Positions 33,571 through 43,848 of a stretch of DNA of 64,000 nucleotides are shown here, piece after piece (within the stretch, counting starts at the first letter, position 1; each line of letters begins with the position of its first letter). Made by a program: the position numbers and the translations under genes. The notes under the pieces are model-generated. The model did no database searches and was not told the origin of the DNA. It was given only the letters and a program-made list of their open reading frames with translations. The stretch comes from Anticarsia gemmatalis. Lineage: Eukaryota > Arthropoda > Insecta > Lepidoptera > Erebidae. The stretch lies in assembly GCF_050436995.1 (NCBI RefSeq), contig NC_134751.1:4030001-4094000 (forward strand). Reading direction: 5' to 3'.

Positions 33571-33894
33571 TAGGCATAATGTACTATTAAAAAGGCCCTA
33601 CACCGAGATATTATAGTGTAGGAGAATCTTTATGGCGTCCAAGTAAAACAACTCCTATTGCCATCCCTCATCAACCCGGAACCGATGTAATTGCATTATG
33701 CGCCAACAGGCCGTCAACTAAAAACAATAAAGTTATGTTTTTTTTCTTAAAACCCCGTATTAAATAAAGATTTAAAAAAAAAGTAATTTTTCCAAGAGTT
33801 GGCTCTAAAAGAAAGAAAAAAGAAAAGAAAATATGTTTATTTTTAGCGCTCAGCACACACGCCATACGCCTTAGAAATAAGTTCACAAATGTGT

Positions 33895-34132
33895 ATAACT
33901 AACCGACTCGCGCAGAAGAGAATGAGTCAAAAATTTCCCCGTTTTTGTAACATTTTTTACTGGTACTCTGCTCCTATTGGTCGTAGCGTAATGGTATATA
34001 GCCTATAGCCTCGATAAATGGGCTATCTAACACTGAAAGAATTTTTCAAATCGGACCAGTAGTAAGTAGCTGAAATTAGCGCGTTCAAACAAACAAATAA
34101 ACAAACTCTTCAGCTTTATAATATTAGTATAT
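33895..34132 (+). repeat. Short interspersed repeat S1
   Basis: S1 copy ending about 70 bp upstream of the motifs of gene D's promoter, so little unique upstream DNA is left before it. A minus-strand open frame at 33671-33886 just upstream is unsupported. Confidence 0.75.
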
Positions 34133-34199
34133 GTATATAGTAAGGTATCGAAATGGTGTATGAGTGCGTGTTCGTAATAGCACACATTGAAAAGCTACG

Positions 34200-34263
34200 T
34201 TATCTATTCTGTGACTAGTATATAAAACTGTGCTAGCACTGAGTTCGATTAATCACATCAGTC
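34200..34263 (+). promoter_or_regulatory. Candidate core promoter of gene D
   Basis: TTATCT (a GATA site on the minus strand) near 34200, 'tatataaaa' at about 34219-34227, and initiator-like TCAGTC near 34258, about 45 bp before the ATG at 34305. Spacing from TATA to initiator fits a normal insect promoter. Confidence 0.5.
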
Positions 34264-34304
34264 ATTCCCAGCTAAGCTCCGAGAGGAACGGTTGATTCAC
34301 CAAT

Positions 34305-36176
34305 ATGAAGGTTTTGTTGTTAGTTTGTTTCGCCATTGCCTTTGTTGCCCAGGCAACTTCTGCTAGGACGTTCTCACTTAAGGACTTAATGGAAGTGTAC
34401 GAAGAGGCTCAAGCCGTAGGTAAGTACAATACAAGTTTTTGACCAACTTATCTATAAATATTTCTTGTAAGAATATTATCTCAATTAAATGTACCGCGGT
34501 CCATTTACTTGGTGCAAATGTTAATCGAAACCAAAATAAAAAATACGTGAGCAAAAATATGGGTGTAAATACTTTTCCTTGATATCCACAGATAAATCAA
34601 TAATAAAAATACATAAAAACATTAAAAAATAGTAGGTCTATATAATTTGGTCAATAAAGTTAATTCATAATACTAACTTGACTGCCCGCGTGGCCCATTG
34701 GTTTAGGTTGCCACGCCAATACAATTGCGTCGGGAGGTCGTTTGTTCGATTCCCACACGGAGCAATTATTTGTGCGATCCACAAATAATTGTTTCGGTTC
34801 TGGTCGTGCTTTGTGTCCGTTATTTGTATGTTTGTAAAAGTCCCCGCGACACAAGAGCAATTCTTAATGCGGGAGTTGTGAAAAAAAATTTAAACTTTTT
34901 ATGTTTTCTTACTTTTCTCAGTTAAGGTTTATTACATACTAGCTGACCCAGCTCCGCTCACGCATTACGCATTTTTTATTTATTTTCTCCTTAAATACCC
35001 TCCCGTGTCTTAATTACAATTTTGCTAAAGCAATCAGTTAAATTGGTGGAGCCGTTCTTGAGTTTTGCACTTAGCGAAAGATTTTGATATTCATTTTTAA
35101 TTTTTAGTTTTTATTAAAAGATAAAATAAAGTTAAAAAGTGTCCTGCGTCCGTCTCTTGGTTTAAGCTCCACCAATTTACATCAAAATTAGTTAAGCCTT
35201 TCTTATTTTAAATAATGTAACTAACACTACTTTCTCCTATATAATATAATAATATACAGATTAATAGTGGTTACCTACTTAACAATTATCAATTCTTATA
35301 ACTAGTTTAAATGAACTATCGTTAATGTAATTTTCTTTTATTTTCTTATAGTAAAAAAATATTATGATCTCACAGTTTTATCGAGTTCTCGACTTCCCGG
35401 GAGTTCCCGGGAAATAGGGCTCGAGAAGTCTCAGTATCTGGGAACAAAAAACAGTCAGGAATTGAGAAACCCTACCTATCTAATCGTTGCTTCGCAACAT
35501 CTAGCGAGTAGATACAGTGTCGACCAGTAGCCTATACCAAATACAATGCTTGGTTTGTGTGAATACAGAGAATAATGTATTATACCAAACGATCACTGTA
35601 TTCGCTCATAGTTATAGTTTCTGCAGTGAAATTACTTGTGTATAAATTAATAACTTTGGCCGGCCACCTTGCTATTAAAATATGACTTCTTCACGAATGG
35701 AATAAAGAACATTGAGTACTTTCCGCAAAAAAATCTTATTTTATTAAGGCCGCAAAAAAATCCTTTTTTTGCGGCCCTAATAAAATAAGTAGCAACAAGT
35801 CATAATAATTCAGTGAAGGAACAATCCTACTGCTGGGCAATGGTCTCCTCCCGAACAAGGGATGTATCAGGCCTTGAGTGCAGCACCCTTTGCAAGTGCC
35901 AATAGGGGACTTTCAAGATATATATGTTACTGTAAAAGCCCGTAAGGTTTATGTACCAACTCTCAATGGTAAAAGTGCGAAAAGCAAACTATGAAAGTAC
36001 TAATAGCAATTATTATTGTTTCAGAGAAGAACCATGTCCACGTAGCGACTGAAGCTCTGTACATTCCTACGACTTTGAAGGACTGCAACAACTCAGCTTG
36101 CCAACTCGTTTGCACAACACTTGGCTTTAAGCACGGCACTTGCGTTTCTTCTACTACATGTCATTGTTATAATTAA
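34305..36176 (+). CDS. Single-domain CS-alpha-beta peptide precursor (gene D)
   Basis: Predicted small secreted defensin-like peptide, 88 aa, two exons. Exon 1 (34305-34419) has a signal peptide starting MKVLLLVCFAIAFVAQATSA and a helical-looking acidic segment, ending in phase 1 at GTAAGT. Exon 2 (36025-36176) follows TTGTTTCAG and encodes a short pro-segment and one domain: C-x4-C-x3-C-x9-C-x5-C-x-C, gamma-core Gly-Thr-Cys, ending Cys-His-Cys-Tyr-Asn. The splice restores a Glu codon. The 1.6-kb intron holds a T1 SINE, a LINE-tail repeat, an unusual hairpin (35735-35789) and, directly before exon 2, a broken SINE and one end of a family F foldback element. In the exon 2 frame an ATG at 35991, inside the intron, gives a hydrophobic leader (MKVLIAIIIVS) through the acceptor, so an alternative start is possible. 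Poly(A) signal words lie near 36308. Confidence 0.78.
34681..34880 (+). mobile_element. tRNA-derived SINE, family T1, in gene D intron
   Basis: Same order as 29861-30055: 'tggcccattggtttaggttg', 'gttcgattcccacacgg', 'aagtccccgcgacacaagag'. Open frames on both strands are repeat-derived. Confidence 0.7.
34935..35105 (+). repeat. LINE-tail type repeat in gene D intron
   Basis: Begins 'ctagctgacccagctccgct' and contains 'ggtggagccgttcttgagtt', typical of lepidopteran retroelement tails. A GC patch further on (35395-35435) carries GGGAGTTCCC, a kappaB-like palindrome, inside an inverted 'ttcccggga' context. Confidence 0.45.
35735..35789. repeat. Near-perfect 55-bp hairpin in gene D intron
   Basis: 'cttattttattaaggccgc' followed by seven A, a 3-base loop, seven T and 'gcggccctaataaaataag' forms a stem of about 26 bp with one mismatch. 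It may be the remains of a foldback element, or a structure in the unspliced transcript. Confidence 0.6.
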
Positions 36177-37000
36177 AATATTATTTTGTCAAATCTTTAT
36201 AACGTCGAGTAAACTCTGATTAATGAAACAGTGTTTTATCTTTTTGACTCATAAGATAGGTATACAGGTTCAAAATTGATTGGAAGTGACAGAACACTAT
36301 ACATAAAAATAATAAATAAATGTTAATAATATAAATATAATTGGACAACTCACACACGGTCATTTGATTTCAAACTAAGCAGAGCTTTTATAAGCCAAAT
36401 AACTTATAAGTAAGTGGCTAGTGGGTCAGTGATGCCGTACCCTCAGGGAGCAAGTGATCTTAGTTTAACGTCCAGCGGGGCCTCTTCGTCCTTCAGCCGC
36501 TCACGTCCATGTTGCCCCCTTGTTGCATTTTGAGCAACTAATTTAGAATGGCCCAGTTTGTTAGTACCATAGTAAAATTATTATTTTGCCCAAGAATAAT
36601 TATGTTTCTCTTTAGCTTCTAAATCGAACAAACCAAGTGCCTGGCTGTTCGAAAAGACTATGAAACTAGTCTACAAGTTAAAAACTCATACTAATAAACA
36701 TCGTGAAAGCTCTTCTTTAAATTATTATTATTATATATACGTCTTATTTTATCTCCGTATATCTTGACTTCTCGACATCATCAAGTGAATAGAGGTTAAA
36801 GGTAGAAATAAAAGAATTGTTCCGACTTCTACCGTTGAGAGTTGGTAAATCTTAGGTAGGATTTACCACAGTTCGGGCCTTTACAGTAACATATACACGC
36901 GTAACTCCGAAAAGTCATTGGTGTGTTGCCACGGGTTCGAACCTGCAACCACTTGCGTGGGAGATACTAACTTATACCACCATGCTATCACTGCTTTTAA
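35810..37000. mobile_element. Foldback F ends surrounding gene D exon 2, inside a split T4 SINE
   Basis: Order: T4 SINE part ('actgctgggcaatggtctcc') 35818-35917; family F left end ('gttactgtaaaagcccg', 'ccaactctcaatggtaaaag') 35922-35988; gene D exon 2 36025-36176; a repeat related to 32550 at 36340-36400; family F right end ('gttgagagttggtaaatctt', 'cctttacagtaaca') 36796-36893; then the other T4 part, same orientation ('cgaaaagtcattggtgtgtt', 'ggttcgaacctgcaaccact') 36900-37000. About 100 bp of SINE middle is missing at the junction. Confidence 0.6.
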
Positions 37001-38720
37001 GGCTTAAAAAAATCTCAATTAAATAAAAAAACTAATCTATCTAATGGAAATTTAACCTATAATTAAAAAGACATGTACCTATTCTGTTTTCTATGACTGA
37101 CGATCGACAATTAATACAGATACATACCTATTATTACCTATTAAAAAAAACTTCAGTCATCAGTTAAGTGCAAAATAAATCAGGCTACTAACTAGGTAGG
37201 TACTTGAGGATTGCATTTACTAAATAAGAATACCTACTTAAGTTTTACTCAGAGGTCATATTGGTTATCTTCGAACGGGAAAACTGCGGGGAAACCCCAG
37301 CGAAGTAGGTAGCAGTTAATAATTGTATAGGAATTAGCAATAAGCCGGTATTATTACTCTTTGAATAAAAATACAGTCAACGTCAAAAACATGTTTGAAT
37401 GTTGCAGTCAAAACTCTTAATATTATTATAGCGAAACAGTCAAAAGTACTTTTCACTGACTGAGCAACATGGATAGGTCAGGTTAGAAGATGTTTTTTTT
37501 TAACCAACCAGGTGGAGCTATCCCGCCAAGCTAATATTAAAAGAGATTTTTTTGCGAGATACTAGCGAGAGTTTGAATATGTCGCCGGAGCCCCGCTTCA
37601 AAAGTATTATTGAATAAAGTAACTTAAACGTAGGTACTCTTAACTGGTTAAAAGATTTGACTGTAACATACCTGAACACGGTCTCATTTTAAAGGCATTT
37701 TGCCAATGAATATAATAAAATCAGAATCACTGTGTACATATTATTGAATAATAGCGAAAATTAAAATTATATTTTAATATACAATTAAAAGGTGACATTA
37801 TATACATATTTTTGACGCCAACTGTACGTCTAGTGGCTAAAATGTGTACTTATCTATTCTGTAGGAACCTAAATCTTCGTATATTAAGTGTAAGGCCTGT
37901 AATCCCACTGTCGTTTTACGAGAGCTGGCGTTTCTCCAACGTCTGCGCAGCGTCAACGTCGCACCAACGCAATATTGACGTCGCGTTTGTTGGCAACAGG
38001 TACCTACAATAACGCCATCCCGCTCTGACCGCGTACCTGAAATAGTATCAAGTGCGCGGCGTTAACGTCGCGGTCAGCGAACGGTCTATATGGATGAAAT
38101 AGCTATACTATGAAACTATGTGCACGTTTTCACCAATACTAAGCTATGTAGAGGTGCGAGAAAGATGTGGTATGAAGATGCAGCGCCGCAGAATGGCACA
38201 TAGCTACACCACTCGCGACTATCCATAACACGCAACTTCATAACACACATCTTTCCCTTGCGTAATCTTGTACGCTCCTAAGAACGCGCGAAAGAGTGTG
38301 AGTGTAAAGGCACCTAATGTCTGTTTAAAATACTGTTCTACTGGTATTCGAGAAAACTATTGGTCAAACCAAAGAAAACCCAACATTTTGAAAATATTTA
38401 CCAGTTCATTCGTTCGTCGCTATTGTTGATTTACGTGAGCCGCCTCGGACCAATAACAAGGTTTGAAACAAATCGTCCTTAATACACTTTATTGTTTCTA
38501 CTGAACGTTATTCTGATCACAGTCGCCCAATTCTCATTCAAAGCTTTTGTGAAGATATTAATTAGGAGACAATACTGAAATGATTAAAAGTGAAAATTAT
38601 TCGTCAAGACTCATGAAAAGCTCTTAATTAAGTCCCGTAATTGAAGTGTGGAATCTGATTGGATTTTCAAATGTATGACGATCTATATGAATATATAAGA
38701 ATATGATTTTATACCTATCT
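37001..38720. other. Intergenic; family F fragment
   Basis: No gene seen. 37460-37605 carries broken family F core words ('catggataggtcaggttaga', 'gtcgccggagccccgc'). 37900-38300 is somewhat richer in CG dinucleotides ('cgtcaacgtcgcaccaacgc') without a credible open frame. The 66-codon frame at 37812-38012 is unsupported. Confidence 0.45.
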
Positions 38721-38721
38721 A

Positions 38722-39144
38722 CAGGGGTTCCCAACTTTTTCTTAGTCCGTAACCACTTTTATATTATTCTTGTTAGCGTGGACCACTATGTAATTATATT
38801 AAAAACTAGCTGACCCGCGCAACTTCGCTTGCGTCACAGAAGAGAGAATGGGTCAAGATTTTCCCCGTTTTTGTAACATTTTTTATTGTTCCTCTGCTCC
38901 TATTGGTCGTAGCGTGATGTTATATAGCCTATAACCTTCCTCGATAAATGGGCTATCTAACACTGAAAGAATTTTTCAAATCGGACCAGTAGTTGCTGAG
39001 ATTAGCGCGTTCAAACAAACAAACTCTTCAGCTTTATAATATTAGTATAGATAATATTAGTATAGATAAAGTGTAGGTAGGTAATTTTAAAATCATTTGC
39101 GGACCACATCTTGACTGCCACGGACCACTGGTTGGGAACCACTG
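38722..39144 (+). mobile_element. hAT-type MITE containing a nested S1 repeat
   Basis: Left end 'caggggttcccaactttt' and right end 'ggttgggaaccactg' are inverted repeats of the CAGNGGTTCCCAAC type seen in hAT elements. Inner 'gcgtggaccacta' and 'ccacggaccactggt' are also mirrored. 38808-39067 inside is a full S1 repeat. Flanks share 'atcta' only, so a clean 8-bp target duplication is not seen. Confidence 0.65.
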
Positions 39145-39772
39145 ATCTACAGTTATTTCATGAATTTGTCCCCTTAACTGTTAACTGCGAGAGCGGCGGC
39201 TAGCCGCGCGGCTAACAGATTTTTTACAGCTTAATACGCAACCGTCTGTCAGTGATTGTACGCACTTTACAGCCATACATTTTCGGACGGTTGCATATTA
39301 AACTGTAACCGCGCAGCTAGCCTCTCCCACGGTAAACCGCGGCTGCGTAAGCGGGCTTATAATACCTATACTGAGTATACTGACGAAATTAAACGGCTAA
39401 GGAATGCACGTAATATCTATACATTAAAGATTCTTAGAAGGTACCTACCTAGCTAGATATTGTAATAAATGAATTATTTCTTAAATTGAAATGGATTTGG
39501 ATCAAATCTATTTATATCCATACTTTTTTTATATTTTAGCAAAGATTGTAAGGATCGACCAAGTGGCGTTCTCTGGTCTCTGCCTACCATGTATGTATGT
39601 ATGTATATTGTATATTTTAGCATTAAATTAATTGACATTGGATTCTACTAATTATTTAATTTTGCAAACGACACCAGCAGGTGTACAATATTTCAACTTT
39701 AAAGCACAATTATTCCAATATTCTTATAATATTTATTTCATAAGGTTGACAATAAAATAATTACATTATTAA
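39145..39772. other. Intergenic; LINE tail and TATG microsatellite
   Basis: No gene seen. At 39545-39607 a LINE 3' remnant ('gatcgaccaagtggcgttct') ends in a (tatg)n run. 39180-39400 is rich in CG and 'gctaac/gctagc' words but has no supported frame. Confidence 0.45.
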
Positions 39773-42700
39773 TCAGTGTTTTATTTTCTTTCTCGACACA
39801 CTAGCAACTGGTTCCGTTTCATATTCGATCTCAACGCGTGGCTTCTTCTTCTGAATAACCTTTTCAGCCATATCCTGTAAAAAATATATAATATATATGT
39901 CTTACTGATAAACGTCGTGTAGATATGTAGATACTGTGTTATGTCACTTTCAGCTTCAAAACCTTATAAGAGTGAAAACGTTGGTGTGACGATCCAAATG
40001 CCTTTGATATTAATTGGACATGCAAATCAGGCGAGAGCTAGTTGAATAAAAGGGGGAGGTCTCTGCCCAGCAATGGGATATAGGACTGTAAATGGGTAGA
40101 AAATTAATAGATGAAAGTAAATATCTAAATCTTATTCAGTTTGACAACCATGTCTAATTCACAAATATATTTTAGACTGTAGTGTGTATGCGAGTGCCAT
40201 GCAAGAAGTCTCGGGTTCGAATCCCGGGTCGAGCCAAAAGCCTTTTTTGATTTATCTGTTAAAAAATTGTCAGAGATTGCCTGGAGAGCACGTAAAGCCG
40301 TCAGTCTTGCGCCTGACCTCTCCCTGGTAGTGTCGGTTTAGCCGTCCCACCGGACTATGAGAGTAAAAGGAAGAGTGTACCTGTATCTTGTGCACACACT
40401 TGGCCACTATAAATAAAATCCTGCGCAGTTGCCGGGTTTCAATGAAACTGTCCCGCCGTAGCTAAAATCGGCCAGGCCGACATTATGTATGCATATGTGC
40501 GCCACGGGTCTGCCTCCGTGGCGCAGTGGTTTAGGTCACCACGCCGATACCACTGCATCGGGAGGTCGTGGGTTCGATTCCCACACGGAGCAATTATTTG
40601 TGCGATCCACAAATAATTGTTTCGGGTCTGGTTGTGCTTTGTATCCGTTGTTTGTATGTTTGTAAAAGTCCCCGCGACACAAGAGCAATTCTTAGTGCGG
40701 GAGTTGTCTTTTCAAAAAGATAAAAAAGATAAAAAATTTAATTACCTCTATGTCCGACGTCTCTGATTCGAAATCGCTGCCAACATAGGCATCCTCCCTC
40801 TTGCCAGAATCGCTGTCCTATAACAAAGTCATTACATTTTTTTTAACAAGGGCCCCAGCTTCGCCTGGATCAAAGTTACTTAATAACCTGTAAGTGTATC
40901 TATAAGTGTATGGAGAACTGCTCTATCAATTGATGTGACCTCACCATCTGATAAGTAGATTTTAAGTTTATCATGATGCGGTCGATGCGGCAAAATGCCC
41001 TGGCAACTGACTTTAATTTATAATATTTAAGGGTCTTTAATTTTATCAAAACTAAGACCTTGCCCAGAAGACGCGAATTCGCCGTGATTCTGCCTACAAG
41101 GAGCGTGAGCTACGAGCGTGTTTCGAACTCGCGCGTAGCTTGGAAGCGCGATATATTATGGGCCTAGTTTCTCGACAAGGTCTTAGATACTACAATGTGA
41201 AAAATACTCAAGAGAAGGAAATTATTATACCTCATCAGTATCCATATCGCTGTCAGCTTCAACAAATTCGTCAGTCTGCTCGACAGTTCTCTCCAACTCT
41301 CTCTCAAGTTCTGGCTCCATTTCTGTCTCCCTTTCTTCTTCCTCCTCATCTTCTTTCTCACTCTCACTTGATATCTCTTCAGCTTTGAGAGCCGCGTCGA
41401 ACGCCATTTGCGGGAAATTGTAAATATCGTTGTACTGCAAAAGTAAGTAATTTATTAATAAAAGAAATTCTGATGTTCATATCAAGTGAAACTATGAGAC
41501 GAAATAGCCTGTGTGCTAATGCCAAGCAAAGTAAATAAATGTATGTTTGATATAATTTTCACATCACAATATACCTAGTTTAAAATTTTTAATATTTCCC
41601 AGCAAATTATAATGAAACCTGGAACTTGGTTATTCATTTCTAATTTGGGCACATATTATTTAAAAAAGGCAAAATCTTGTAAAGTCAAGTTAAGAGAAAT
41701 ACACACAAACCCAATTTTTTTACCGAAAAGTAAACATGGCTATAAATTTGTTCAGTGAAAGCTATGATTTGTAAAATAAAATGCTCCTGGTCTGCTCTAG
41801 ATTTAAGTTAACTTTATGATGTCTTAGGCTTATTGTGTTCGACAATATTTTGATAACAAAACTGACTCGAAGCAATTATTATATTTGTTCGACTTGTGCC
41901 AATCTTGCAGTTCCTTCGATTCTCATCGTTACAATTCAGTTTTAATTCAGCGCCGCAATGCCGTGCGTAAATTTTCTTGAACTTTTATGTGAACATATTC
42001 GATTTTACAGTCTAGCTTGGCCAGTTAATGCCAAACTGAATATTTGTGTAGCAAGAGTTATATCCAGTGCAACATTGTATTTTTTAAAGCTTTGATTGTA
42101 ACTATTTAGTATTTACTAATAAACTTGTGCTTTTACTTACGGTGCCCTTCTTCAGCCTCTCGAGCAGTTGTTTTTCAATAGCATTGTCTATCCTAGCAGC
42201 AACCAATGCCTTTTCTTCACGTCTTCTCTCTCGCCGTTCAATCTTACGCTGTATTGGCACCAACTCTTTCCTGTAAATTATGATTATATTATTTTCTCAA
42301 CACGCAAATGAAAGTCAAATACACAATTTTAACAAGACAGTACCATAATTCCAAAAAAAAATTACTCTTTATTATATATTTATATTATATTTTTGACTCT
42401 TTTTGAAGTTTGTACCATGGACAGTAGCTTCTGTTATATATTGTTATACTTACACCCTTCTCAATTTGAGTTTTCTCATCCGTATAAGGTATTGTGTGAT
42501 CTTAACAAATCTTTGTTTACATTTTGCTTTGATAAAAGCAGGCCAATATAAAAGATTCTCATTTATTTGATATATAGCCTTCTCAAAGTTTCTTGATAGT
42601 TTAACTTTCTCCCATTGCTTGGCAGGAAACATTACACTGAAAAAAAAATGGAGTAAAGAGCCTGTTGGCAGTTGTTAAAATAATACATATCTCGTCTTTT

Positions 42701-43080
42701 GTAACCATATCTCACCGTTCCGCAGTCTTCATGTATAAGTAAATAATACCATTTTCTTCTCTGATTGTAGCATATTTACTGTTGGCGAGGGGGCATGAAG
42801 CCCGAGTGCATAGACCAGTGAGGTTGAATTCATTTCGACAGAATTGTTGAGTTTTTGTGCTAAAATATTACAAAAAGAAATGGTTTAAATTTTAAACTTA
42901 TGGTTTAATTATATTCTTATTCCGTATAAACTAAACTTACGTTACTTTATGAGAGCAATGTGTTTTGTTGATGATAGCCCACACAACCTAAAAAAAAAAC
43001 AACATGTTATACCACATAATGCAATATGCAAGAATAAAAACCGTATAAATTAGTTTTGTACTTACGTCGTCGTGTTGCAT
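39773..43080 (-). CDS. MAK16: MAK16 ribosome biogenesis protein
   Basis: Nucleolar factor needed for 60S ribosomal subunit maturation, complete at 298 aa (human protein about 300). Eight exons: 43066-43080, 42941-42987, 42716-42859, 42454-42636, 42141-42270, 41231-41434, 40746-40817 and 39773-39874, all GT-AG. Family signatures in order: the N-terminal Cys-containing segment (Cys16, 28, 38, 43; Q-F-C-R-N-E-F and C-P-L-A-N), Y-L-Y-M-K, E-N-L-L-Y-W-P at about 95-101, C-K-Q-R-F-V-K-I-T-Q-Y-L-I-R at 108-121, the basic R-E-R-R-R-E-E-K-A-L segment, Y-N-D-I-Y-N-F-P at about 174-181, a long acidic tail, and near the end V-E-I-E-Y-E. Start chosen at the MQHDD methionine, which fits the family. Minus-strand AATAAA lies near 39731. 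It is head to head with the kinesin gene. Introns carry two SINEs and two MITEs. Confidence 0.95.
40160..40730 (+). mobile_element. Two SINEs (families T2 and T1) in MAK16 intron 7
   Basis: 40160-40500 is the best T2 copy: B-box-like 'gggttcgaatcccgggt', then 'gtgtcggtttagccgtccca' and 'ctaaaatcggccaggccgac'. 40509-40730 is a T1 copy ('tggcgcagtggtttaggtca', 'gggttcgattcccacacgg'). Both are opposite to the gene's direction. Confidence 0.75.
41052..41186. mobile_element. Small MITE in MAK16 intron 6
   Basis: Ends 'ctaagaccttg' and 'caaggtcttag' are perfect 11-bp inverted repeats. The 135-bp element is GC-richer than its surroundings and carries 'gagcgtgagctacgagcgtg'. Its right end lies only about 45 bp from exon 6. 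Family unknown. Confidence 0.65.
41825..42060 (+). mobile_element. MITE family N in MAK16 intron 5
   Basis: Left 'taggcttattgtgttcgaca' and right 'aatatttgtgtagcaagagt' are degraded inverted ends. The body matches the better copy at 52673-52922 ('cttgtgc', 'agttccttc', 'cagttaatgccaaactgaat'). Confidence 0.6.
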
Positions 43081-43840
43081 TTTAATTTATGGATCCTTCT
43101 ATATTTTGCTTAACTGCTTCAAGTATTCACATGCAACAACACAACATAACCTCAAAATGTACAAAAAGGACAAAAACACACGACGTGAATGAATTGGATG
43201 ACAATGACATCTAATCATCTAGCTTGACAGTTGCTGACAGCTAGTGATGTAAAATAAATGCGAACTATGAACAACATAATATAGGTATATAGTTCACCAT
43301 TGCAATTTAATCATTTAAAGTATCTACTAAACTTATTTTACCTAGTAAGTACTACACTATGTACACAATTAGATAGTTAAGTAAGTAGGTACCTACCAGC
43401 CTATTTTATATTTACCTATGTGTATTTTGTATTCTAAAACAAAAAACAAAATTACAGAATTGAATCTAGAGTTATTATAGCCACATTAGCTACCGAATGT
43501 GTGCTTAATTTCATTGAAATTGAATAAATGAATACAATAGATGTAACTTACCTACGTAGTCGTAGCTGCGTACATACTACAAAGAAGACATTTAATTAGT
43601 AGCAATCTGTGGTAAGTTTTTGAAAAACGCATAGAGGCACAGCACTAATTCTAATTCTATTTTTTCAGTTTGAAATCGTATGTCGGTTATTTTAGTGTTC
43701 TGTTTACGTTTTGTTTTCAACGCGTCGCGCTCTTTGTATTATACGGCATATCGAAAAAATGTTATTTGTGCAAAATTTTCGAGTCTACATTGTTTAATGT
43801 TCGACACATATTCTGAATTGTAGTTAAATAATGATAGAAA
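43081..43840. promoter_or_regulatory. Divergent intergenic region MAK16 / CENP-E
   Basis: The 760 bp between the two start codons should hold both promoters. No strong TATA box is close to either start, as expected for housekeeping or cell-cycle genes. A TTTGAA word (the CHR core known in mitotic-gene promoters) lies near 43670 and a CG-rich 'caacgcgtcgcgctc' near 43720, both upstream of the kinesin. These are suggestive only. No repeat recognised. Confidence 0.4.
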
Positions 43841-43848
43841 ATGAGTGA
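43831..43848 (+). promoter_or_regulatory. Five-codon upstream ORF overlapping the CENP-E start
   Basis: ATG ATA GAA AAT GAG TGA opens 10 bp before the chosen ATG and ends inside it, in another frame. The motor N-terminus (M-S-D-N-I-K-V-V-V-K-V-R-P) fixes the main start at 43841. If transcribed, this could lower translation; the transcription start is unknown. Confidence 0.45.

Noticed and set aside
35400..35412. GGGAGTTCCC as a kappaB enhancer in gene D intron
   Set aside because: It lies in an inverted 'ttcccggga' context that looks like a transposon end; kept only as a note.
38722..39144. Clean 8-bp target duplication for the second hAT-type element
   Set aside because: Only 'atcta' is shared by the two flanks, so the duplication is degraded or my end call is off.
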